In this document: positions 1 through 11,610 of the stretch, piece by piece
How the letters are laid out: each line of letters begins with the position of its first letter
How positions within the stretch are numbered: the first letter of the stretch is position 1
NCBI GenBank assembly: GCA_013397695.1
Contig: VYZI01000075.1
Span: forward strand, 882,229-946,228
Reading direction: 5' to 3'
DNA: 64,000 nucleotides
Source of the DNA: Centropus unirufus
Lineage: Eukaryota; Chordata; Aves; Cuculiformes; Centropidae
The notes under the pieces: model-generated
Told to the model about the DNA's origin: nothing
The model's input: only the letters and a program-made list of their open reading frames with translations
Database searches by the model: none
Made by a program: the position numbers and the translations under genes

Positions 1-2947
1 GGCCAGGGCATGTTTGGAAGCGACCCTTTGATTTATACTCAGAGAAAATGTGTAAAGGAAAGTGTCAATGATGAGAAGACTGTAGCCCTTCTAGACATAC
101 AAGGTTATTGTTATAGGAGGACTCAGTAACACTGTAAATTCCAGGCCCACGTGTGAGTGAGTGAGACTGGAGTCTGACCTGAAAAATTCCTTAATTATTA
201 TTAGGACGGAAACAATACAAACCATTATTTTAATATAATGCTGGCTGTGAAGATTCACATTCAAATAGTAACAAACGGTAATTTTGGGTTTACCACACCA
301 ACGTAATCTTTCTGCACAAATGCAGATCCTCTATTCAGTAAGGCAAGGCTTCCAGGGAAAATGACAAGTGTAATTAAAACCTGTCTCATCATGTGTGCAC
401 CCAGGGGAGGGCAAGCTGTGACTGTAATGGTAACTGCTCCTGGCAGGTGTTTTTCTTGTAATATGAAGTATGAAATAAAACTTCCTGTGTTTGTTAACCC
501 AATTACTCTCCTGTACTCTTCCAACAGTGCCTCTGTGACGTGTTGCAAATGAGGCAGAAGTTGGACCATGTCCTTCAGCATAAACTTTTGTATTCAGAGG
601 TACAAACCTACCTACAAGTGCTGAGATTGTTACCGGGACCTGGAGCACTGTGGATGCTGCAAATTTTTTCACACTTGGTAGCTCTGGAGGTTATTTTCTG
701 TGCTGAAGATCTTGGTCTCATGATGGTGTAGCAAGGATCTTCCATGACTGGTGGGGGAGAGGAAGAAAGCCTTCTTGAAGTGGTCGTCAGTTGCCTGCAG
801 CTGTGAGAGAATGAATGTGATCAACTACATTTTAAATAAGAGTCAGAAGGGGAGGAGGCAGAGCTGGAGCCAGGCACTGGCTCTGGATAGTGCGAACCTG
901 ATGTGTCGCTTCAGGTAGTTTCCAGGCAGCCCAAGTGCTGTGAGGCTACGAGGGCTTTTATGACTTTTATTTCAAGTTCATTTGTTATTTGCTGCCAGAA
1001 TTCTTCCAAGTACTGTTGAAACGAAGTGGTAAATGGTGATTAATTTAGACAACCTAAGTAGAGGACTGACAACGGGCTCCCCATGTAATACAAGAGAGTT
1101 AAGGGCTTGCTGATGTCCTTTTGTGAGTGAATTGTGTAGCCTGGTTGTTTAATGGAGTGTTTAAAAACTGCGTCGGCAATAGCCTATGAATAATGGATAC
1201 AGGAATAATGAAATACCTTACTGCTAAGAAACTGCTGATGTGCTGGGGAAATTTCCATCAGATGTGAGAACAATTTTGAAAGCACTGTCTTCTTGGGATG
1301 CCCTTTATTCGTGGGCTTGCTGCTTCAGGGATTGCATTCCCTTTTTAGATATTGCAAGTGAAGATGCCTTCCACTGCTTCTGCCTCTGTCTTCCAGCTTC
1401 ACCTGATTCCCTTTGCCTGTATCTTTAAAAGCTTGTGGGTTTTGAAGCCTTTAGGCTTTCTTAATGAGCACGGTGAGAATGGAGATATTTACTGTGCAGT
1501 CTTCAGCCGTTCTAGATTTTTTCCCCAAGGCACATTGCATCGGAGGAAGATGGACACTGTTTTTTTGTCACAGCAATGTCCCATGACACAGGAAGCAGGA
1601 ATAGGGCCGATTTGGAAAAAGAGACCAATATGTCTTTTTTTCTTTTGGAACATGGGCTCCTTGGTGTGGGGTAGGCAATCCCCGAGTGTCACAGATTTTG
1701 GTGGACTTTGCAGCGTGAACCCAGTTCCGATTCCTCTAAATTTTCCCCCATGTCCTCCTCCACCGCACGAGACCCTAGTGTGCTTTGGCTATGAGTACTG
1801 GGAAGCTGTGATAGTAACCAACTAAATCTTGCTTGGCCAAAGAAATGAGAAGATTGAGAGTGAGCTCTGGACATCGAAGTGCCTTAACTTCGGGAGGAAG
1901 CATGCCTCCTAAAAGGACCCCAGGACATAGCTCAAGCAGGCTTCTGGGGCCATCACAATCTCTTTCTTTGCTTCTTGTTTTGGCCCTCAGCTGCACTGCA
2001 GGAGAAAATAAAATCATAACGTTGTTTCTTATGTGGGCTTCTTCCCTCTTGCACTAAAATGCAGAGCTATCTCAAGAAGGCAGAGGAGCACAACATGTAT
2101 CTTATCACCGTTCCGGTGCTCTCAGCGAAGTGTACGTTAAGAGCAGACCCGGCCTGTAGAGTCTGTAGCTCTGTGCCCTCTGCTGCCTTGTACTTAAGCT
2201 GCATTTTCAATCAAGATTTACACAGCAGAGCCCTGAGTCAAAATGTTTCCAATATAGGCAGTATGTTATTAGTGTAATGCTAGAACAAAGCAACACGATT
2301 GATGTTGATATTAGTCAGCTGAGGAAGTGACACCCGCACCTGGGGAGTTTCTCTGATGGGCTTTAAAGTTACACGGTAGCTTTTAAAGTCTTGTAGTGGT
2401 GCCAACAGCACGCTCCAGGCATGAGGCTAAATGGCAAGAGGAGTGGATTAGAGGAGAGATTGTATCATCATGGTGATCTGTAACTGGATAAGCAAAAGGA
2501 TTTGCCAAAATGGGAGAGAAGATGTGGACTTCAGTGGCTAGTTTGCTGCTGGGATATTCCTCAGTATTTTTGCAGCTGTGGGAAAGGAGCTATATAAAAG
2601 GGGTTAGTCTAAACACTGATAGGACCATCAGAGGAGCCTGACTAATAGCCTAAATGTTTTCGGTAGAACACATAAAGAGAAGAGGTATCTAAAGATTTCT
2701 CCACCACCCAAAACCCATCCTGCCAGCCAAGAAGCATCTTCAGCAGAGAGGAGCATAGAGGTCTAGGCTGAGGCTCATGGTCAAGTTCAGTCAGCCTTTC
2801 TCAGGATAGAAATGTTGCTAGATGACAGTATATATGAAAATGCAGCTTTCAAAAGGAAGGAGACAGTTCTGTTATGCAGTTTATTCCACTGATGCTTCTG
2901 ATGATCCTATTAAATGATCTTTTTTTAATTGTTTTTTTTTTTTTCAG
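1..2947 (+). other. TMEM86A: TMEM86A intron 1 (3' part)
   Basis: No coding exon is recognisable. It is not CpG-rich, and no ATG-containing exon with a splice donor in the right phase encodes the expected short N-terminus, so promoter and exon 1 should lie before position 1. Open frames of up to 157 codons (for example 1352-1825 on +, and overlapping minus-strand frames at 261-672) show no recognisable domain and are probably chance. The intron ends in a roughly 20-nt T-rich tract. Confidence 0.7.
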
Positions 2948-3212
2948 GTGAAGAGTGAAGGCCCCAAACTGGTGCCCTTCTTTAAAGCCACATGTGTCTA
3001 TTTTGTCCTCTGGCTGCCAACTTCCAGCCCCTCCTGGTTCAGTGCCCTCATCAAATGCCTGCCTATCTTCTGCCTATGGGTTTTCCTTCTGGCTCACGGA
3101 ATTAACTTCTTAGTGTCACACCGGAGCGCCAGCCGCATCCTGGCAGGACTCATATTCTCAGCAGTGGGAGATGCCTTTCTCATCTGGCAGGAGCAGGGCT
3201 ACTTCATTCATG
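2948..3212 (+). CDS. TMEM86A: TMEM86A coding exon 2
   Basis: 265 nt. The acceptor is a very long T tract (about 2922-2944) followed by CAG; the donor is G|GTGAGT at 3213. Reading starts in phase 0 with VKSEGPKLVPFF, which in mammals directly follows the short N-terminal exon. Encodes the first three or so membrane segments and the first conserved acidic motif (AVGDAFLIWQ), ending YFIHG with the glycine codon split across the intron. No ATG fits as a start inside this exon, so the true start codon lies on an exon upstream of the window. Confidence 0.95.
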
Positions 3213-6200
3213 GTGAGTGTGGTGGCAGTCATAAAGGGATGTCACAGTGTCCACGTGTTATTCTCTTTATTTAGTAATGAGTTGCTGGGCCACATGTTTT
3301 GTTTATTTGTATATAGCTTAAGCCCCAGGCAGTGTGAAGCACTCATCCCTTGACTGAAATCCTTCATAGTTCGAGGAGTCATACTGTGGATGAGTCTTCC
3401 ACTTATCAGGTTGTAGAGGTAATTGGGGCAGGTTTACTTCCCTGGCACGTGTTCACAGCATCTCAGCTGGCTGGATTTGGGAAGGTGGTATAGGCAGAAT
3501 CCCTGGGGAAGAGAAGAAAACACACGTGGCACTCAGCAGCTCCCCTGAAGCTGCAGGAGATGTCTACCTCCTGTCTCTGTGCAGGGAGACTTGTCAGCCC
3601 GCGACAAGGATCAGAAATGGGACACATGGTGCAAAAGTCCCCAGGTGGAGAGAATGCTGGTGTTTTGATCAATAATCCCATAGCTTGGGGATGGTCTTTA
3701 AGCGGATGCTAGAAACCAAAGCATCAGAAATCTTGTCCTACTTGCAGGCTCATCAGTATGAATCATGCAGCCTGTTGTACAAGACATGTCTGTTTTGCAA
3801 GACATGTAAATGATGGGGAATCAAGGACAAACCTTACCACAATGGCCTGTCTTCTCTACAGAAAGATCCACATCTCTCAGAGCAAAACAATTGGTTTTAT
3901 ATTGCTCGTTTGCAGACTAGAACGTAATGGTATAGGTTAATCATTGAAAGCCACGCTGAACCTGCCCACAGCAACACTCTCCCTGGCCCTGAACTGTCAC
4001 AAGAAATCAGCAGCAGTTGAGTCCTTCACTAAACTGACTGGGGGAGTTTCTGAAGATAATTTAACCAGCACAGGGATCTCACTCAACACCAACCATTAAG
4101 TGGCTGCTGTGACTGTCCCATTGGAAAATGTGATGAGATGAAGGAATTTTTCTGACTTGTACTGTTGTCAGCTTCGAAAGTCAAAGGCTCGTTCTTCACC
4201 CCTCTCATGAAGTCAGTATTTAGTTTTATTCTGGGATTCCCACAAACTCTTTCTTTGTGAGAGCGAAGTGCATGCAATGCTAGATATGAAAGGCCAAATG
4301 CTCCGAATCTGGTTTTAATCCAAAGTCTTATCCCATTCTCCTTAAAAGTTCATGTAAAATTTTTTACTGATTTTAGTGAGGTTTAGATGAGTCTCTGAGG
4401 ACTGGATCTGTCTGACTGGCGTATTGTTGAGGTCCTGACTTCTCTTGGGGTGCCATCTCCTCTGTATGGAGTGTTGGCATTCCCACTGATGAGCCTTCTC
4501 CTAGCTGCAATTGAGGTTGCCTCAGCTCGACTTCTTGTGTTTGTTTTGCCTCCTGGAGCTGCTCCTTGAGCTGTGGCTTGGAAAACATTCAAGGCCTTAA
4601 TCTCACCATGACTGTTTTTATACATGGACTGTTCCACTTCCATGTAGCTGGGATATCTCTGTGTTGCCTGTCCAATTTAGTGCTAGAGGTAGGCCAACGA
4701 GTCACAGAAATTCAGTATCTGGTTAATGTGTTTTAATCTCTAAATATGTTGACTTTTTGACCCTTATCTCGCAAATGAGAAGTGTTGCTTTGGAGGTTTA
4801 GATGCATTTTTCTTCTTGAGAAGAAAAGCTCTCTTGGAATACGTTGAAAATCTCAGCCTTCATCCTTGCTAATCCAAGCCACCATCTTCTGCAGTGAAAT
4901 GTTAACATCTGCATTTCAGCTACTAGCAGAAAAAGCACCCCAACCCCACTGCAAAATGTATTTTCTCCTCTTTAAAGCTCAGCAGGCTACTGTTGTTGAC
5001 AACTGACAATATGCAACCTTTTGACATCATTGTTTGAGGGAATTTGAAATTTCAGGAGAATAAGAGGAAACACTAGATATAATGTACTTTCTGTTTAGCT
5101 TCTATGGCTTTCAGGCTGAAAAAAGGGTTGGGAACTGGGCTAATTTGAATAGCTTTTTAGACAATGAGTTTATAAAAGGACATTTGTTCATTACTTTACA
5201 GAGAATTGAGAGCCTGGGAACTTACTCTTGGCCTGCTAAGCTTTTTTTTTTTTTCATTTTTGCTGTTTCAGTCCACTAATAACACGCTATTTTCTGACTA
5301 GTGTCTTACTGCACACAGAAGATACTTTCCAGTGTTAACGTCCAGCTCCTTTGGGAGCAGGCACTTAGAAACAGCTCATGCACTTGGTGAACACTGCATG
5401 GTGAACAAGGGACTAACAAAAAGGCTTTATTGCCAGCCTGAGGGGAAACTGCAGGCATAGGGAAGGATAAGGATACCAGGGGGAAGGAAGTGGATAGAGA
5501 GGAGATGATCTGATCTGGGAAGACCAAGCCAAAGGCTGGGAAATGCCAGAAAAACGCACCCCACCCACCCTGTGCAGCCATCACAGGTTTCCCCAGTTCC
5601 TGACTTGATTTGTGGGTGTTGATTATACAAACCTGGGAGCTGACTCCTTCGTTTGTGACCAGCTTCATCACACATCACAAAACACCTCCTGCCTTTCTGG
5701 GCTTCTGCTTGGCTGCTGTATCCTGTGCTCCTCTCCTCTTCCTCCTTCTTGCTAGCCCCCTGCATGAAGAACACATTCGTCCATTCCCCATGCCAGGGAT
5801 CTCCATACAATGCCACTAAAGCAAAAAAGACTCCTGACTGCTAGAGCCAAATAACCTTCTCCTCACATGTGCTCCCAGGGCTCTAGCCTCTCTTGCACTA
5901 TAACACTATAAACAACGCTTGTCCTAAATCCCTCCTCTGCTTCCTCAGTGCTGTGCCCATGAAGACACATGGGCTCTTGAAATGTCGACTTCTCGTTGCC
6001 TTCCTTTGCGCTTCTCTTCCTTCCCTTCACATTCTCCGTTTTCTCTAGCCTCACCTTCCAGACCAGATTCCCACCAGCCCCTTCCCCTCTCATCCCACTA
6101 TGGCTGAGCTTTCAGTGGATATCCTGATGTTTCCCAACAGCAGGGAGACACTTGCCCTTCTATAAACTGCCTCAACACAAGGTTATTAGGATGGACAAAG

Positions 6201-7771
6201 GCCTGCCGACAGCAGGGTTTAGAGGCTGCCCTTTATACCACAGCATCCTTCTTTCAGTACAAACAAGTTCTCTGCTGGAGGTGTCAGCTATCTGCATGCT
6301 TTTCTCCATTTCATGCTACAGAGCTGCACGAAGGCTTCCAGCTGCTCTAATAACCCTGCCAGGATAAAGCGGGATAGCACGCAGCTGCACTGTGTGTGGG
6401 TCTGGGAATCGGAGGACTGGACAAACTGGACTCAGTTCAGAGTCCTTTGTTTACAAGGGGCATGACAGCTCGTAGTCAGCAGCTGTCCCAATACATAGGG
6501 ACATTTTTTGTCAAAGGGGTTAGTGGCGAGTAACATACAGGCAGTACCTTCCAACACCCACAGCTGGCATTTCTCAGGGGTGTTGCACTTCAAAGGGAAG
6601 CTGGCATTTTATTTTCACAGATTGATTCCAGCTAAGGTCCATCGGAATCTTGCAAACAGCCATAAAATTGTTGGCAGATCCCATTGGTGCAGCCTCTGAA
6701 ATATGCCAGCTGCTTCTGTCCAGCTTAGATTTCTTCTAGCTATGGGCAGAGATGGAGTAAAAACCAGATTTGGACCCTGAGTGCCTTTGGGTTTGTGGCT
6801 AAATACAGTCAGGCTTTGTGTCTGGGTTCAGAAGGACGAGTATGATGGGTATATTTTTTCCCTTGTTATTCCTTTGCAATCTTCCTGTTCCACACGTGAC
6901 CTATTAGCAGAACAGTCCGGATAGTTAGAGGGGATGATCTGTGGTTGGCCTTGCCCCCACCCTTCTGACCAAAGCAGGGGAGGAGGAACCACCTGAAAAT
7001 CAAGCTTTGTTCCTTCTGTGGCAGCTTAGTTCACCTGGCCCCTCCCCAGAAAGACTTACATCACAACGGTGTTGTACTTGGCTGCACTTGTGGGTGCTCT
7101 GGGGCTTCTTAGGATGGGAGGGTGGTGCTGATCTGCTATGCATACATTTTTATATGAAAAAGATCCCAAGAGGTTGGTATGATTCCCACTGAAAGCATTG
7201 AGAGTTGTAACGCTTCAAGGACACCTAAACCTGTGTCTGTTGCAGTATATTTAAAACCCACTATAGCCACAAGTTTTTTTCCTGCTACCAACTGCCCGTC
7301 GCTGATGAAAGGTCACCTTTGCTGTGTCCATGCCTCTCTCCAGGTCTGCTGATGTTCGCAATCACACACATCCTGTACTCTTCAGCCTTCGGCATGAAGC
7401 CTTTGGACCTTAAAGCCGGCTTGTTTATGGGCCTTGTTTGCAGTTCCTGTTACGCCTTCCTGTACTCCTACCTCTCAGGCCCATTCACCTACCTGGTAGC
7501 TGTCTACATCGCCTTGATTGGCTTCATGGGCTGGCGAGCAGTCGCTGGCATGCAGCTGTGCAACGACCTCTGGACATGGACCAAGCTCTCGGCCTGCATC
7601 GGCGCAATGCTCTTCATGGTGTCGGATCTGACCATTGCCCTCAACAAGTTCTGCTTTCCCGTGCCCTACTCGCGCTTCATCATCATGGCCACTTACTATG
7701 CAGCCCAAATGCTCATTGCACTGTCAGCTGTGGAGAGCAGAGATGAAGAGGACTTCAGAAAGAGGAGCTAG
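2948..7771 (+). CDS. TMEM86A: TMEM86A, lysoplasmalogenase-like membrane protein (3' part: two coding exons)
   Basis: Join of 2948-3212 and 7344-7771, giving 230 residues plus stop; the mammalian protein is about 240 residues, so only a short first coding exon (about eight residues) is missing, before the window. The protein is hydrophobic throughout with about eight membrane segments, typical of the YhhN/TMEM86 family, which cleaves the vinyl-ether bond of lysoplasmalogens to a fatty aldehyde and a glycerophospho-base at the ER membrane. The two conserved acidic motifs of the family are present: SAVGDAFLIW at the end of the first exon here and SDLTIALNKF in the second. TMEM86A rather than its paralogue TMEM86B is chosen from the close residue match (KSEGPKLVPFFKATC, NKFCFPVPYSR, YYAAQM.ALSAVESR) and from the neighbour PTPN5. 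Both splice junctions are canonical and phase-compatible (1 nt + 2 nt glycine codon). No lesions seen. Confidence 0.95.
3213..7343 (+). other. TMEM86A: TMEM86A intron 2
   Basis: 4.1 kb between two well-supported exons. No exon or clear transposon recognised. It holds a p53-response-element-like pair of decamers at 3782-3809 and a stretch at 4373-4643 (minus strand) with two overlapping open frames rich in Q/E/K/R, neither assignable to a family. Confidence 0.7.
3782..3809. promoter_or_regulatory. Candidate p53-type response element
   Basis: AGACATGTCT (3782-3791) is a perfect palindromic RRRCWWGYYY half-site; AGACATGTAA (3800-3809) matches 8 of 10 positions, with an 8-nt spacer. p53-family elements are two such decamers with a 0-13-nt spacer. 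It sits in TMEM86A intron 2, about 570 nt past exon 2. Function is inference only. Confidence 0.25.
7344..7771 (+). CDS. TMEM86A: TMEM86A terminal coding exon 3
   Basis: 428 nt from acceptor CTCTCCAG at 7336-7343 to the TAG at 7769-7771. Completes the split glycine and reads LLMFAITHILYSSAFGM, several more hydrophobic segments, the conserved GFMGWRA turn, the second acidic motif SDLTIALNKFCFPVPYSR, and the final helix YYAAQMLIALSAVESR, followed by a short charged cytosolic tail ending in basic residues. Length and residue pattern match the mammalian exon. An earlier in-frame ATG (7319 in the same frame) lies in the intron and is not a start. Confidence 0.96.
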
Positions 7772-7960
7772 GTGGAGTGCCAATAATCTGTGAAGAACAT
7801 GGGTTATATCTCAGGTGCTGTAGCTGCATTCACCCCTGAGAGAGATCTTCATTTCTCTAGGCACATTGGTGATGTTGATTTTGCTTCTTTGAAGCATTAC
7901 CTTTGGGGCTTGTTTTTTTCCAATGGCTTTTTCTGAATAAAGCTTACTTCAGTGCAGAGT
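7772..7960 (+). other. TMEM86A: TMEM86A proximal 3' UTR with poly(A) signal
   Basis: Directly follows the stop codon. A canonical AATAAA is at 7936-7941, about 165 nt after the stop, giving a short 3' UTR. Further AATAAA hexamers lie far downstream on the same strand (12580-12585 and 13501-13506), so longer isoforms are possible; sequence alone cannot choose between them. Confidence 0.6.
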
Positions 7961-10900
7961 CCCCATCAGAAAGCTTAGATTGTCCCTGCAGTAGCCACTC
8001 ATTCAACTTTTCCTCCTTGGAAGTGCTGTACTACTGCATTTTACTTGTTAATCTTGAAACTGATGCTGAATGTCTGGGAGGAAGAGACCTGATGGAAAGG
8101 AGGTTTGGTTAAGCACTGTGCTAGAAGACTTGCTTTCGATAGTAGGCAGATAGGCTCAGATCTCTGCTCAAGTCACAGGTAAAAATGAATTTAACCAGCG
8201 TTTGTCTTTTTGTGCATTACAAAGTCACTACGCAAACTGGAGCTATTGCTTCTGCTGAAAGGAGCCCTGGAGGAAGAGTAAAACCAGCACGCCCAGATGA
8301 GACCTGAGCCTTGGAGTCAATGGCAGCAATGTGGGGCAGCCCCCAGCAGAACCAGAATGAGAGCAGAACACCCAGAAGAGCAGAAGGTGCTCTGCCACGC
8401 AGGGCTGTGTGCTTTGTTTGCAGCCGGTCACTGCTCCAGGGCAGCTCTGTACATACAAGTCAGCGTTGGGGTGAGTGGCACAAACAGGATTTGGTGGGAT
8501 TTCAGGGACGTTAAGGTGGCCAGGCCAGTGGGTTTTCCACCACCACGTGTGCGCCATTACATGGTGTCTGCAGCCACCAGTGACAGTTTAGATGTAATGG
8601 GCACACGAGGAACTTTGATTTTTTTTACAGGAGGACTTTGAGCATGTCTTACTAATATATTGACCTAATTATCTTTAGTCTGGCAGACAGGGATCTAACC
8701 TTTATGCCTTCCTTCCCTGGTATCCTAAGAAATAATTTTCCTTATTAAGCTTTACAATCCTGCTGCTTGCAGTGTCTCTCTCAAATCTTCCGTTTTGCCA
8801 GCTGGTGGGAAACAATCAGCTTGGCATCATTTTCTGGGAAGTCCCTTTTCAGTAGAACTTCCTGAAAAGCACTGTCCTGTGTGTTCAAAGTGCTTGCTGC
8901 TTCCTTCTCAGACTCTTGTGGATGCAGCGAGAATGCTCCAGCAGGGCTGGGAAAGCCAGTTTAATTCTGAACCAAATTCTTTGGTTTGTTTCTTTGTCCA
9001 TCTGCTGAAGCAAGATTACTTCTGACTTCAGGCTCTCTTAAAAAGATACAGGAAGAGGCTGGCCTGGTTTTAAATCCAAGTTCATTTGTGATCTTATGTA
9101 TTTTTTCTCTGTTATTTGGGATATCTAACAGCAAGCTCTGTTTCTAGCTGGAATGAACTTGACTGTGCTTTTTCCTTCTGTCCATCCTAGGGCCACTCCC
9201 ATGGGCTGAGGTGCTCCCACAATGGCTTTAAGACATGAGTGCACTCAGGTGTGCAAAGAAACCTGGCTGAGGGTTCCTCCTTAAACTCTCAGCCAAAGCG
9301 GCACAGACAGACCAGGCTGCACAACAAGAACTCATGCACACCCCAACAACCCCTTGCATGCACTCACGGGCAGGAATGGAGGAGGAGGGGCAGCCCTCCC
9401 GACCAGCCTCATGGGCTGAAAACCACCATGGTCTCCATACCTTGCATGCTCAGACCATTCCAAGCGAAAGCCTGGCACAGAGTCCCTGGCACAGTTGGCA
9501 GAGCAGGAATTCCTCTTTGTGAGGAGTGCAGCAGGGGTCAGGGGGCAGCTAAGGAAACCTGCTAGCTTTTCCCTTGGGGTTGAGAGGTGTTAAGCGGGTC
9601 TCCTGCTCCTCCCCAGCCTTCCATGGTGGGACTGGGTGGGGAAAAGGCATTGCCTCCCCATGACTTTTGCATTAGTGCAAATGCAGCCAGTGTTGCAAAA
9701 ATCTAGGTTAACTGTCCTGACCCCGTGGAGTCATCTGCTGCTTTTCAGACACAGATCAGAAAGGTCAGCTGCATTACTGAGAGGGAAAGCATTGTAAATA
9801 GCACAGCTTCGTGTAATCCCTTCCCTTTAATGCTGTTGTATAATATTGTCAGTATTCATTCACTAGCACACTGGGGCCTGCCTGGAGTAAAACTGCTGAG
9901 GGAATTTAGAGCCATCAACCATCTTCATTCATCAGCGTCGCTTATCCCCGGGCTGCAGCTTGAACCCTGCAGTGTGGTGCTCTGGGGATGACACCTGCTG
10001 TTACTCAGCTTCACTGTTTGCAAATCTCTTCCAGCAACAGATTGACCCAGCTAGGAGGAAACCTGAGCATTTGGGGTGAATCCCACCATCCTCCCAGCAT
10101 GGGAGCAAAGAGCGCTTTTCATTCTGATTTGCAGCGCCTTGTCGTGGGTTGGTCCAGCATGCTCAGGTCTTTGCTGGCTGCTCTTCCGAGGAGTTCCCCA
10201 CATCCTGAGCTTCCCTTAGCTTTGAGGAAAATGAATATATGATAAAGTAAGCTTTATTGAAAAGTTAGAATTTTGATAATCTCTTTCTTCCCCTCTAGAA
10301 ATGAGTAGTCTGGAATTTTGTGAAGAGGGCTGAGTCGCTTTTCTGCATGCTTGCTCATCTTGGCTTGCTTTGTTATTCTGCTTCACCGTCAGCCACTGGA
10401 TATGTGCAGAAAAGGAACTTTTAATTGTTACTAGGAGCCCTGCCTTCTCCACTGGCCATCAGAAGTGCAATTTATGGTGGCAGAACTTTCCAGGCAGCTA
10501 CAACGGCAACAACAGAAACACGTGCAGCCAAGAGGGCTGTTGTTCCCTTGCTGTCCCCTCACCAGGAATGGGCTGGCTGGGATGCATCCCGGCCAGCCAA
10601 GCTGGCTCTGTCCCAGTGCCGCAATGGCTTCCATCTTCCCAGGAGCATAAGACAGAGGCCTCAGCATACAAAGTCAAGGAGAGTCCTGTCTGGCTCCGAG
10701 GTTTGCCACCAAAGGCTCTCAGTCTTCAAAATCTCTCTCCTGATCTGCATTCCTCCTTTTAATCCATATCCCCGGAGCAATATGGAGATCATTTTCCGGG
10801 AGGCTCCTTCCTGCTGGGAAGAGATCAGCTGCTGTGAACACCAATTTGACACAATTTTGAGTTTTATAAACCTGAAGAAACACTATGCAGTTGCAGCCAG

Positions 10901-11469
10901 TCTGTTAAATACCTTTTCTTGGGATTCCAACTCTTCCCTCAACCCCAAGCAGGGGTAATCTTGACTTTGAGAGGAAACAAACAGGAAGTAGGAGTGACTT
11001 GACTGTCTGTGGTGTTGCCTTTGTGGACCTTCCTGTTGTCTCTTTACAGTGTAAAACTGTGAGGTTTGGTGCATTCTTCTTTTCAGTCTTTGAGAGGCAC
11101 CCAGTCTTTGGTCCAGAGATATTACAGAGGGAATGAAGCACCCTGTGGCGCAGCATGCCTGACCCTACCAGCATCAGCTCCTTTGAAGATCAAAGCAAAC
11201 AGCAACTGTAGGGCTTGGTGGTTCATGCCTCTTTCTCTTTGTGTGGTTTCTGGATACAGACAGGGGCTCCTTTAAGCAGAAGCATCATAATTGTGTCCTT
11301 AGAAGACGATGGGAAGTTGCTGACTTCTCATGACAAAAGTCCTCTTAGGTACTTCATCTGCTTTTTATCCATGCTTCCTCCTTTTGGCCTTGGATAAGTC
11401 ATTAAAATTTTCTGGAGTCAGGTCCTCATCTGGTGTAAAAAAAGGCACAAGAGTATGTGGGCCAGAGCT

Positions 11470-11610
11470 ATGCAAGAGCAGCAAACCAGGCCCTCACCCC
11501 ATTTCTAAAATGGGGATATTAGCACTTAGCTACCTCACAAGGATGCTGTGAGGATTAATGCTCATGAAGCACTTTAAAGATGTAAAGAGCGATCTAAGTC
11601 CCTAGTGTGA
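11470..11610 (+). repeat. MIR-like CORE-SINE fossil
   Basis: The stretch contains the hallmark order of the MIR/CORE-SINE family: a CCCATTT.TAAAATGGGGATA block (11498-11518), then CTACCTCACAAGGATGCTGTGAGGATTAA (11529-11557), then a tail with a GCACTTTAAAGATGTAAAG motif. These are old amniote SINEs (MIR, MIR1_Amn, AmnSINE); the exact subfamily cannot be told by eye. Confidence 0.75.

Noticed and set aside
261..672. Two overlapping minus-strand open frames of 106 and 113 codons
   Set aside because: No known domain; both frames open in the same DNA, no start context or splice site; could not be tied to any gene.
1352..1825. 157-codon open frame, + strand
   Set aside because: Lies in TMEM86A intron 1, low-complexity hydrophobic and proline-rich translation without family resemblance.
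7438..7746. Second plus-strand frame and a minus-strand frame over TMEM86A exon 3
   Set aside because: Shadows of the real reading frame, which has the conserved YhhN motifs.
10425..10958. Longest open frame in the window (177 codons, + strand)
   Set aside because: No recognisable domain, membrane plan or splice context; several overlapping frames are open here on both strands, which points to base composition and not to a gene.
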